6,282 nucleotides of DNA. It comes from an uncultured Clostridia bacterium (GTDB lineage Bacteria; Bacillota; Clostridia; TANB77; CAG-508). Each line of letters opens with the position of its first letter. Position 1 is the first letter of the stretch. Made by a program: the position numbers and the translations under genes. The stretch lies in NCBI GenBank assembly GCA_948946035.1, contig CARBKU010000076.1, positions 1 to 6,282 on the forward strand, in the 5' to 3' direction. The notes under the pieces were generated by a model, which was not told where the DNA came from, made no database searches, and saw nothing but the letters and a program-made list of their open reading frames with translations. Below, one piece after another: positions 1 through 6,128 of this stretch.

Positions 1-838
1 ATTTTTCATAATAATTAAGTGCCTTTTTTTCTTCTGTTTGTTCATAATTTTTGCTATACTCATAACACATTTTGCTTCCTTTTAAATATGCATCATTAAT
101 TACTTTTTTTCTGTATTTTAAATATGATGAATAATTATTTCTATTCTCTTCTTTCCATCTTTTTATGTTTTGTTTAAAACTTCTTCCACCAAAAATGTTT
201 TGCGAATGTAAACGATAGTCTAGTAATGGTTCTTCTATATAATCCACACCTTTTTCTTTACTTGCAATATATATACTAATCCAATCATGTGCAATTACTT
301 CTTCTTTAAATGGTAACATTTTTTCTTTTACTTGTTTTGTAAAAATTTGAGAACATCCTATTACCGTATGTCTAGTAAAGAAATTTATATCATCTTTTCC
401 ATGCAAAAATGGCATATTCTTATATTTTAAATAACTATTGTGTAATAGTTTTCCATCTTCATCTATTTGTCTAGCATCTGAATATACTAAACTTACATTA
501 CTTTCTACTATTTTTTCTAGGCTTTTCTCTATTTTATTTATAAACCAAATATCATCATGGTCAGAAAACATTATATAATTTGCTGTTGACTGATTTAATA
601 AAAATTCAAAATTTTTAATACATCCTTTATTTTCTTTGTTTAAATATAGTTTTATTCTTTTATCTTTTTCTTTATAATTCTTTAAAATATCTATAAGTTT
701 ACTATCTGTAGAGTTGTCATCACTTATTAGTAAATTAAAATTATTATATGTTTGATTTAGAATACTATCTAATTGTTTAATTAAGAATGTTGTGTTTGTA
801 TTATATGTTGCAAGTAATATATCTACTTTTTCTTCCAT
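1..838 (-). CDS. Family 2 glycosyltransferase, rhamnosyltransferase-like (3' end beyond window)
   Basis: Reading the minus strand from the ATG at 838 gives 279 open codons to the left edge with no stop, so the C-terminus is cut off by the window. The N-terminal GT-A fold is clear. ILLATYN at residues 7-13 is the first nucleotide-binding strand, DDNSTD at 40-45 and SDHDDIW at 92-98 are the acidic and metal-binding motifs, and HDW at 184-186 is followed by EEPLLDYRLH at 202-211. This layout (DDxSTD, then D-x-DDIW, then HDW and YRxH) is typical of GT2 enzymes annotated as rhamnosyltransferases or polysaccharide glycosyltransferases. They transfer a sugar from a nucleotide donor to a lipid-linked glycan on the cytoplasmic face. 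Family members are usually only slightly longer, so little is missing. An AGGA lies 8 bases before the start, and the gene begins 18 bases after the epimerase stop, which suggests one operon. Donor and acceptor cannot be read from the sequence; rhamnose is only the family's common label. Confidence 0.9.
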   Translation of the reverse strand, partial: MEEKVDILLATYNTNTTFLIKQLDSILNQTYNNFNLLISDDNSTDSKLIDILKNYKEKDKRIKLYLNKENKGCIKNFEFLLNQSTANYIMFSDHDDIWFINKIEKSLEKIVESNVSLVYSDARQIDEDGKLLHNSYLKYKNMPFLHGKDDINFFTRHTVIGCSQIFTKQVKEKMLPFKEEVIAHDWISIYIASKEKGVDYIEEPLLDYRLHSQNIFGGRSFKQNIKRWKEENRNNYSSYLKYRKKVINDAYLKGSKMCYEYSKNYEQTEEKKALNYYEK

Positions 839-856
839 TTTTTATTTCCTTTTTAT

Positions 857-1960
857 TTAATATTTAAAATATTCAATAATTGCATCTACAATTTTTTTGC
901 TTGCATTTCCATCTCCATATGGATTAGATGCTCTTGCTATTTTTTGATATTCTTCTTTATTATCTAATAGTCTTTTTGTTTGAGTATAAATTTCTTGTTC
1001 ATTTGTTCCTACTAGTTTTAATGTTCCTGCTTTTATTCCTTCTGGTCTTTCTGTTGTATCTCTTAAAACTAATACTGGTTTTCCTAGTGATGGAGCTTCT
1101 TCTTGTATTCCTCCACTATCTGTTAATATTAAATAACATTTATTCATTAAGTTATGAAATTCTATAACATCTAACGGTTCTATTATCTTGATTTTTTTAT
1201 CATCCTTAAAAATATTTTTTGCAATTTCTCTTACTTTAGGATTTTTGTGTATTGGATAAATTATTTTTATATCTTTATACTCATCTGCTATTTTTTTAAC
1301 TGCTTTAAAAATATTTTCCATTGGTGTTCCTATATTTTCTCTTCTATGTGCTGTAAGCAAAATAATTCTTCCTTCTTTTAAAAAGTCATCTATTTCAGGG
1401 TTTTTGTAATCTTCTTTAATTGTTAATTTTAAGGCATCTATTGCTGTATTTCCTGTTACATAAATGTTACTTTTTTTTGCTTCTTTTAATAAATTTTGCT
1501 TACTTTTTTGTGTAGGTGCAAAATGTAAGTCTGCTAGTACACTTACCATTTGTCTGTCTATTTCTTCTGGATATGGTGCAAATTTGTTGTGTGTTCTAAG
1601 TCCAGCTTCTAAGTGTCCTATTGTTGTAGAATTGTAGAATGCTGCAAGTGCACCTGAAAAGGTTGTTGTTGTATCTCCATGTACTAGAACTATGTCTGGC
1701 TTTGCCTTTTTTATTACTTCTTCTAATCCAATTAGTGCTCTTGTTGTTATTTCTGCTAATGTTTGTCCTTGTTGCATTATGTTTAAATCATAATCTGTTT
1801 TTATTTCTAACTCTTTTAGAACTTGGTCAAGCATTTCTCTGTGTTGTGCTGTTACACACACTATTGGATTTGTTTCTGGTCTTTTTTCTAATTCTTTTAT
1901 TACTGGTGCTACTTTAATTGCTTCTGGTCTTGTCCCAAATACAACCATCACATCTATCAT
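857..1960 (-). CDS. mnaA: UDP-N-acetylglucosamine 2-epimerase (non-hydrolysing)
   Basis: This 367-residue protein interconverts UDP-GlcNAc and UDP-ManNAc in the cytoplasm. The full family pattern is visible: FGTRPEAIKVAPV at residues 8-20, AQHREMLDQVL at 38-48, HGDTTTT at 94-100, HLEAGLRT at 116-123, PEEIDRQM at 131-138, TAHRREN at 203-209, and DSGGIQEEAPSLGKPVLVLR at 281-300 followed by TTERPEG at 302-308. D96, E118, E132/E133 and H205 sit where the E. coli WecB catalytic residues D95, E117, E131 and H213 are known. Length is normal and the protein looks intact. AAGGAG at 1971-1976 lies 10 bases before the ATG, and MIDVM begins immediately before the first beta strand, so the start is well placed. 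UDP-ManNAc is the donor for the TagA-type enzyme encoded just upstream, so the two genes form one pathway step pair. The name wecB is equally valid; I use mnaA because of the Gram-positive teichoic-acid context. Confidence 0.97.
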   Translation of the reverse strand: MIDVMVVFGTRPEAIKVAPVIKELEKRPETNPIVCVTAQHREMLDQVLKELEIKTDYDLNIMQQGQTLAEITTRALIGLEEVIKKAKPDIVLVHGDTTTTFSGALAAFYNSTTIGHLEAGLRTHNKFAPYPEEIDRQMVSVLADLHFAPTQKSKQNLLKEAKKSNIYVTGNTAIDALKLTIKEDYKNPEIDDFLKEGRIILLTAHRRENIGTPMENIFKAVKKIADEYKDIKIIYPIHKNPKVREIAKNIFKDDKKIKIIEPLDVIEFHNLMNKCYLILTDSGGIQEEAPSLGKPVLVLRDTTERPEGIKAGTLKLVGTNEQEIYTQTKRLLDNKEEYQKIARASNPYGDGNASKKIVDAIIEYFKY

Positions 1961-2042
1961 CTACTCACATCTCCTTCAATTCTTGACTATTTATTGTTAA
2001 TAATATATTAGCAAATATTCTTTTATTCACTGTTAATTGTAA
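1961..2042. other. Gap between tagA and mnaA with an imperfect palindrome
   Basis: These 82 bases form the longest gap inside the ileS-tagA-mnaA-glycosyltransferase run. They contain the mnaA ribosome binding site (AAGGAG at 1971-1976 on the minus strand) and an AT-rich palindrome: TTGTTAATA (1994-2002) and TATTAGCAA (2006-2014), 9-base arms with one mismatch and a 3-base spacer. No U-tract follows it on either strand in terminator style. A secondary promoter or operator for mnaA is possible but not shown. Confidence 0.35.
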
Positions 2043-2765
2043 TCATTTATTATTTTTAACTTCTTTTTTTAATTTAAAAATATATTTTATATTTCCTTCA
2101 TAAAATCTTTTCCATCTTGCTGGACTAAAAGCTATTCTATATAACCACTCAAGATTCAATTTTATAAACAATTTTGGTGCTCTTTTTTTTGTACCTGAAA
2201 TTACATCAAAACTTCCGCCAATGCCAACAAAAATCCCTTTATTAAAACCATTTAAATTATCATAAATTAATTTTTCTTGTCTTGGCACTCCTAATGCAAC
2301 AAGGACAACATCAGGGCATTTAGCCTTGATGTCTTCCATTACTGCTTGTTTATCTTCTACATATCCATTTTGCGTTCCTAGTAATTGTATTCCAGAATAT
2401 TTTTGTTCTATTAAAGTTTTCATTTTTCCCATTACTTCTGCTGTTGCTCCAAACAAATACATACTTTTTTTGTATTTGTCACATAACTTCATTAATTGTT
2501 GTGTTAGTTCTACACCAGTAATTCTTTCTGGTATATCTATTCCAAACATTTTTGCACCTTTTATAACACCTATTCCATCTGGAACTATTATTGTTTCTTT
2601 GTCTAGCAATATTTTGTCAAATTGTTTATCCTTTTTACCATATGTCAAAATTTCTGGGTTTGCTGTAATAACAAATGTTTTTTTCTCATCTTTTAGTTTT
2701 TCTTCTATTTCGCTATAAAATTCATCTTTGCCTTTTCTATATGTTTTTTCTATATATTCTTTCAT
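2043..2765 (-). CDS. tagA: N-acetylglucosaminyldiphosphoundecaprenol N-acetyl-beta-D-mannosaminyltransferase (WecG/TagA/CpsF family)
   Basis: This 240-residue, membrane-associated GT26 enzyme would transfer ManNAc from UDP-ManNAc to undecaprenyl-PP-GlcNAc, giving the linkage disaccharide of wall teichoic acid. Family motifs run in order: TANPEI at residues 34-39, PDGIGV at 62-67, RITG at 81-84, LFGA at 104-107, ALGVPRQEKL at 157-166, VGIGGSFDVISG at 180-191, KRAPK at 194-198, NLEWLYR at 204-210 and PARWKR at 215-220. T34 and D63 match the catalytic Thr and Asp described for Thermoanaerobacter italicus TagA. R210, R217 and R220 match the arginines of its C-terminal appendage, so the membrane-binding tail is present. 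Length is normal and the stop is TGA. The ATG follows ileS by 23 bases, with an in-frame TAA a few codons upstream, so it is the earliest possible ATG. The neighbouring epimerase makes its donor, which strongly supports the substrate. A different final polymer, such as a capsule or other secondary wall polymer, remains possible. Confidence 0.93.
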   Translation of the reverse strand: MKEYIEKTYRKGKDEFYSEIEEKLKDEKKTFVITANPEILTYGKKDKQFDKILLDKETIIVPDGIGVIKGAKMFGIDIPERITGVELTQQLMKLCDKYKKSMYLFGATAEVMGKMKTLIEQKYSGIQLLGTQNGYVEDKQAVMEDIKAKCPDVVLVALGVPRQEKLIYDNLNGFNKGIFVGIGGSFDVISGTKKRAPKLFIKLNLEWLYRIAFSPARWKRFYEGNIKYIFKLKKEVKNNK

Positions 2766-2776
2766 AATTTTGAATT

Positions 2777-2786
2777 ATCACCCTTT
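2777..2786 (-). promoter_or_regulatory. Ribosome binding site of tagA, unusually distant
   Basis: The minus strand reads AAAGGGTGAT here. It matches the 16S tail complement in two pieces (AAGG and GGTGAT) without the central GGAGG. It ends 11 bases before the tagA ATG, further than usual, and begins 2 bases past the ileS TAA. A weak site right behind a stop codon fits translation of tagA that depends partly on ribosomes finishing ileS. That coupling is inference. Confidence 0.5.
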
Positions 2787-2788
2787 AA

Positions 2789-4006
2789 TTATTTTATGAC
2801 TTCTACATCAACTTTTAAGCTTTCTCCATTTATGTTTGTTTCTGTATATTCTGTTCGTTCTATATTATATATTACTTTTTCTGCTAGTGTATCATGTTTT
2901 ATTAAATTTTCATTTTCTTTTATTACTTTTTCTAGCATTTCATTTCCAAATACATATAAATTAATGTTGTCAAGAACTTCAAATCCTTTGTCTTTTCTCA
3001 TGTTTTGTACTTTTGATAATATTTCACGTACATACCCTTCTTCTTTTAGTTCTTGTGTTATTTGTGTATCTAATACAACACCAATTTCTCCTTCTCCACT
3101 GAATGCAAATCCGTCTTTTCCTTGCATTGTTATTAATAAGTTTTCTGAATTTAATTCTATTTGTGTGTCATCTATTTCTATATATTCTACTCCACCATTT
3201 TTTATTGTGTTTGCTAAATCCATTTGGCTTTTCTTAGATATTTCTTCTTTTATTCTAGGAATTAATTTTCCATATTCTTTTCCTAAAATTGGCAAGTTTG
3301 GCTTTATTTCAAAGTTTACGTATTCAGACATTTCTGCCCCTAATTCAATTGTTTTTACGTTTAGTTCTTCTTTTACAATGTCTTCATAATATTGTGGTAG
3401 TGTATTTATTGATATTAACATTTTTGATAATGGTTGTCTGTTTTTTATATTAGCAGAGTTTCTTGCGCTTCTTCCTAGTTTTACTATTTTATATGCTAAA
3501 TCCATTTCTTTTTCTAATTGTTTATCAATTGCATTTTCGTTTACTTCTGGCCATAAGCATAAGTGTACACTTTCTGGAGCTTGTTTGTCTAATCCTACAA
3601 CTAAATTTTGATAAATTTCATCTGTCATAAATGGTACAAATGGTGCTGCTACTTTTATTAATGTTGTTAATACTTTGTATAATGTTACATATGCTCCGAT
3701 TTTTTCGTCTGTTAATTCAGTTAGCCAAAATCTTTCTCTGTTTCTACGTACATACCAGTTTGAAAGTTCGTCTGTAAATGCTTCTATTTGAAGAGCTGCA
3801 GATGTAATATCATATTTTTCTAATTTTTCGTCTACATTTTTTACTAATGTATTTAATTTAGAAATTATCCATTTATCCATTACATTTGTAAGTTTAAAAT
3901 TGTTATAGTTTAATGGATTAAATTGGTCAATTTCTGCATATAAAACATAGAATGAGTATACATTCCATAATGTACTTAAAAATCCTCTTCCGAGTTTCCT
4001 GCACAT
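2789..4006 (-). CDS. ileS: Isoleucyl-tRNA synthetase, C-terminal part (anticodon-binding domain), separated by frameshift
   Basis: This open frame of 405 codons encodes the C-terminal half of IleS. Residues from F9 onward continue the synthetase: [19 protein letters not shown] (9-27) is the classic entry to the helical anticodon-binding domain. It is followed by [12 protein letters not shown] at 83-94, [12 protein letters not shown] at 121-132 and [12 protein letters not shown] at 182-193. A type 2 C-terminal domain follows, without the Cys-rich zinc finger of type 1 bacterial IleS. The ATG at 4006 is not a credible start: there is no Shine-Dalgarno before it, and residues 1-8 are the wrong-frame reading of sequence that in the other frame encodes the end of the catalytic part. 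Codon 9 of this frame joins residue 662 of the upstream part if one base is dropped near 3983, giving 1059 residues in total. Alone, this piece could bind tRNA but not charge it. It ends 23 bases before tagA. Confidence 0.93.
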   Translation of the reverse strand: MCRKLGRGFLSTLWNVYSFYVLYAEIDQFNPLNYNNFKLTNVMDKWIISKLNTLVKNVDEKLEKYDITSAALQIEAFTDELSNWYVRRNRERFWLTELTDEKIGAYVTLYKVLTTLIKVAAPFVPFMTDEIYQNLVVGLDKQAPESVHLCLWPEVNENAIDKQLEKEMDLAYKIVKLGRSARNSANIKNRQPLSKMLISINTLPQYYEDIVKEELNVKTIELGAEMSEYVNFEIKPNLPILGKEYGKLIPRIKEEISKKSQMDLANTIKNGGVEYIEIDDTQIELNSENLLITMQGKDGFAFSGEGEIGVVLDTQITQELKEEGYVREILSKVQNMRKDKGFEVLDNINLYVFGNEMLEKVIKENENLIKHDTLAEKVIYNIERTEYTETNINGESLKVDVEVIK

Positions 4007-5969
4007 TATTTAATCCAAGTCTTGTTGGTAACCATGGTGCTGAAACTGTGTAGAAATGCCATCTTGTTGCATCTGCTCCAACTTGGTCTAATAATACCAT
4101 AGGGTCTACTCCATTACCTTTAGATTTAGACATTTTTTGACCTTTTTCATCTAGTACATGCCCTAGTACAATACAATTTTCAAATGGAGTTCTTTTAAAT
4201 AATGCTGTTCCTATTGCTGTTAGTGTATAGAACCATCCTCTTGTTTGGTCAATTGCTTCTGAAATAAATCCTGCTGGGAAGTTATTGTCAAACATTTCTT
4301 TATTTTCAAATGGATAATGCCATTGTGCAAAAGGCATTGAGCCAGAGTCAAACCAACAGTCGATTACTTCTTTTGCTCTGTTCATTTTTTTACCACATTT
4401 AGAACATTTTAAATGTACATTATCTATATATGGTTTGTGTAATTCTATATCTTTTGGACATTCTATTGCTTTTTGTTTTAATTCTTCTATACTTCCAATA
4501 CATTCTTGATGACCACAATTTTCATCTTCGCAAGTCCATACTGGAAGTGGTGTTCCCCAATATCTATCTCTTGAAATTCCCCAGTCAATTACATTTTCTA
4601 AAAATTTTCCAAATCTTCCTGTTCTAATTGTATCTGGGTACCAATTTACTTTGTTGTTGTTTTCAACTAATTCATCTCTTAGTTTGCTCATTGCAACAAA
4701 CCAACTTTCTTTTGGGTAATATAAAAGTGGTGTGTCACATCTCCAACAATGTGGATATGAGTGTAGGTGTTTTTCTTTGCCAAATAATTTATTTTCATTT
4801 GCTAGCCATTTGCAAATATCTTCATTACAGTCTCTAACAAATCTTCCTGCCCATGGTTCTACCTCTTTTACAAATTTTCCTGACTTGTCTACTAAGTTTA
4901 TAAATGTTATTCCATTTTGCTTAGAAACAAAACTATCATCTTCACCGTATGCTGGTGCAATATGAACAATTCCAGTACCATCATCTAAATTTACATAGTC
5001 TCCATGAATTACTTCAAATGCTTTTCCTTCTACTTCTCCAAAAGGCATTAATCTTTCATATTTAGTTCCAAGTAAGTCTTCTCCTTTAAATGTTTTTACA
5101 AGTTTGTACTCTTTATCTTTTAGAACTTTTTCAATTAAATCCTTTGCTAAAATGTAATTTTCATATTTTGGTTCTTCATCTTCGTTTGAAATAGTTACTT
5201 TTACTTCTGCATATTCATATGTTTTGTTTACACAAAGTGCTAAATTAGAAGGCAATGTCCATGGCGTTGTTGTCCATGCTAAAATGTACGTATTGCTATC
5301 TATACCTTCTCCTGCAATATTTTGACCATCTACTACTTTAAATTTTGCTATACAAGTTAAATCTTTAACATCTTTGTATCCTTGTGCAACTTCGTGTGAT
5401 GAAAGGGCTGTTCCACATCTTGGACAATATGGCATAACTTTGTGTCCTTCATATAAAAGACCTTTTTCCCACATTTGTTTTAAAGCCCACCAAACAGATT
5501 CAATATATTCATTGTGATAAGTTACATAAGGATTATCCATATCAACCCAATAACCAACCTTATTTGTCATTTCTTCCCACATATGAACATATGTAAAAAC
5601 ACTATCTTTACACTCTTTAACAAACTTCTCTACACCATAATCTTCAATTTGCTCTTTACCTGAAATGCCAAGTTTCTTCTCAATTTCAAGTTCAACTGGA
5701 AGACCATGAGTATCCCATCCAGCTTTACGGATAACTTTATATCCCTTCATAACCTTATATCTTGGAATAATATCCTTCATAACTCTTGTTTCGATATGCC
5801 CTACATGTGGCTTTCCATTTGCTGTTGGAGGTCCATCATAAAAAGTAAAATATCTTTTTCCCTCATTCATTGCAAAATTCTTTTTAATAATATCCTTCTT
5901 TTTCCAATTCTCAGCCACTTCGTGTTCCATACCTACGAAACCATCTTTTAACTCAACTTTTTTATACAT
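3927..5969 (-). CDS. ileS: Isoleucyl-tRNA synthetase type 2, catalytic and editing part, frameshifted at its 3' end
   Basis: IleS charges tRNA-Ile with isoleucine in the cytoplasm and edits mischarged valine. Its 680 codons hold the class Ia catalytic core and the CP1 editing domain: HVGH (HxGH motif) at residues 55-58, [10 protein letters not shown] at 84-93, zinc-ligand-like [12 protein letters not shown] at 182-193, Thr-rich [10 protein letters not shown] editing motif at 233-242, [15 protein letters not shown] at 331-345, [12 protein letters not shown] at 407-418, [13 protein letters not shown] at 466-478, a CxxxxC/CxxC pair at 480-525, CWFDSG at 538-543, DQTRGWFYT at 574-582 and KMSKSKGN at 612-619. 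These variants resemble the eukaryote-like IleS2 class. Residues 663-680 (IFKYIM and onward, to a stop at 3927) are unlike IleS and mark the frameshift; the true sequence continues in the frame ending at 2789. GGAGG lies 7 bases before the ATG, so the start is secure. I see no T-box in the leader. Either an assembly or sequencing indel or a real disabling mutation explains the break. Confidence 0.95.
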   Translation of the reverse strand: MYKKVELKDGFVGMEHEVAENWKKKDIIKKNFAMNEGKRYFTFYDGPPTANGKPHVGHIETRVMKDIIPRYKVMKGYKVIRKAGWDTHGLPVELEIEKKLGISGKEQIEDYGVEKFVKECKDSVFTYVHMWEEMTNKVGYWVDMDNPYVTYHNEYIESVWWALKQMWEKGLLYEGHKVMPYCPRCGTALSSHEVAQGYKDVKDLTCIAKFKVVDGQNIAGEGIDSNTYILAWTTTPWTLPSNLALCVNKTYEYAEVKVTISNEDEEPKYENYILAKDLIEKVLKDKEYKLVKTFKGEDLLGTKYERLMPFGEVEGKAFEVIHGDYVNLDDGTGIVHIAPAYGEDDSFVSKQNGITFINLVDKSGKFVKEVEPWAGRFVRDCNEDICKWLANENKLFGKEKHLHSYPHCWRCDTPLLYYPKESWFVAMSKLRDELVENNNKVNWYPDTIRTGRFGKFLENVIDWGISRDRYWGTPLPVWTCEDENCGHQECIGSIEELKQKAIECPKDIELHKPYIDNVHLKCSKCGKKMNRAKEVIDCWFDSGSMPFAQWHYPFENKEMFDNNFPAGFISEAIDQTRGWFYTLTAIGTALFKRTPFENCIVLGHVLDEKGQKMSKSKGNGVDPMVLLDQVGADATRWHFYTVSAPWLPTRLGLNNVQETRKRIFKYIMECILILCFICRN
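3978..3996 (-). other. Apparent one-base frameshift inside ileS
   Basis: On the minus strand the sequence around 3996-3976 reads AAACTCGGAAGAGGATTTTTAA. The upstream frame gives ETRKRIFKY and the downstream frame gives GRGFLSTLW. Skipping the single base at 3983 yields VQETRKR joined to [11 protein letters not shown], which matches the usual IleS pattern here. The exact base is ambiguous: losing one T of the T5 run (3978-3982) or one A of GGAAG would also restore the frame. Total length after the correction is exactly 1059 codons plus stop. Confidence 0.9.
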
Positions 5970-5976
5970 AAAAACT

Positions 5977-5985
5977 CCTCCTTTT
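5977..5985 (-). promoter_or_regulatory. Ribosome binding site of ileS
   Basis: The minus strand reads AAAAGGAGG, a near-ideal Shine-Dalgarno, with 7 bases between GGAGG and the ATG at 5969. It fixes the ileS start. Its upstream edge overlaps by one base the inverted-repeat arm of the phased repeat element, so folding of that arm could affect access to the site. Confidence 0.85.
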
Positions 5986-6027
5986 GAGACAGTTGGGGAC
6001 AGTTGGGGACAGTCCTTTTTTGTCTCA
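5985..6027. repeat. Phased GACAGT repeats enclosed by a TGAGACA/TGTCTCA inverted repeat
   Basis: Seen directly: the 10-mer AGTTGGGGAC occurs twice in tandem (5991-6000 and 6001-6010), and GACAGT occurs three times at an exact 10-base pitch (5988, 5998, 6008). The block is bounded by TGAGACA (5985-5991) and TGTCTCA (6021-6027), a perfect 7-base inverted repeat with a 29-base interior. A short GGAC-A-GTCC palindrome at 6007-6015 is followed by six T on the plus strand. Its G-rich composition stands out from the surrounding AT-rich DNA. From memory, similar GGGGACAGT...TTTTGTCTCA sequences are scattered through clostridial genomes, some near IS200-like transposases, so this may be a partial REP- or MITE-like element. 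It could instead be a protein-binding or RNA leader structure. It lies in the probable ileS 5' untranslated region. Confidence 0.7.
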
Positions 6028-6065
6028 TTTTTTTATTTTATTTATATTTTAATGTAACCCTATAT

Positions 6066-6096
6066 ATTTTAAGGATTTAAAACATAATCTTATCAA
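6066..6096 (-). promoter_or_regulatory. Possible sigma-A-like promoter for ileS (weak)
   Basis: On the minus strand TTGATA (6096-6091) and TAAAAT (6071-6066) each resemble the -35 and -10 consensus, but they are 19 bases apart, longer than the usual 17. The position fits a transcript with a leader of roughly 90 bases that contains the phased repeat. In such AT-rich DNA chance matches are common, so this is a tentative call. Confidence 0.25.
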
Positions 6097-6128
6097 ACTT
6101 TTTTATTTTTTCGACATTTTTCTTGCTT

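Larger units (their letters stand above)
5970..6128. other. Intergenic region upstream of ileS
   Basis: This 159-base gap separates the unknown gene at the right edge from ileS. It holds the ileS ribosome binding site, the phased GACAGT repeat element and a weak promoter candidate. The remainder is AT-rich with long T runs on the plus strand. I find no strong hairpin-plus-U-tract terminator for the upstream gene, no T-box signature (no AGGGTGGNACCGCG-like antiterminator sequence on the minus strand) and no tRNA-like fold. Confidence 0.6.

Noticed and set aside
928..1167. Plus-strand open frame opposite mnaA with a Leu/Phe-rich, membrane-like translation
   Set aside because: It is the antisense shadow of the Lys/Glu-rich epimerase gene; low-complexity Leu/Phe/Val content arises from reading AAR and GAR codons backwards. 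No ribosome binding site or family resemblance.
1639..1917. Second hydrophobic plus-strand open frame opposite mnaA
   Set aside because: Same antisense artefact over the conserved epimerase core; the minus strand explains the sequence completely.
1963..2048. Tiny reading frames between tagA and mnaA: a 7-codon ATG frame overlapping the tagA TGA, and a 21-codon GTG frame running into the mnaA ribosome binding site
   Set aside because: Neither has a Shine-Dalgarno sequence or a recognisable peptide, and short open stretches are expected by chance in AT-rich DNA.
2326..2718. Plus-strand open frame of 130 codons opposite tagA
   Set aside because: Lies wholly across the conserved TagA motifs on the other strand; no ribosome binding site or protein character of its own.
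2796..3389. Plus-strand open frame of 197 codons opposite the ileS C-terminal part
   Set aside because: Ser/Phe-rich antisense reading of a strongly supported synthetase domain, with no recognisable motif.
3975..3990. Programmed -1 frameshift at the A-TTT-TTA stretch in ileS
   Set aside because: The shift needed to join the two halves is +1, not -1, and the heptamer lacks the X-XXY-YYZ form required for tandem slippage.
5997..6021. Intrinsic terminator on the plus strand (GGAC...GTCC followed by six T)
   Set aside because: The stem is only 4 base pairs, and no plus-strand gene ends here for it to serve; it is better explained as part of the repeat element.
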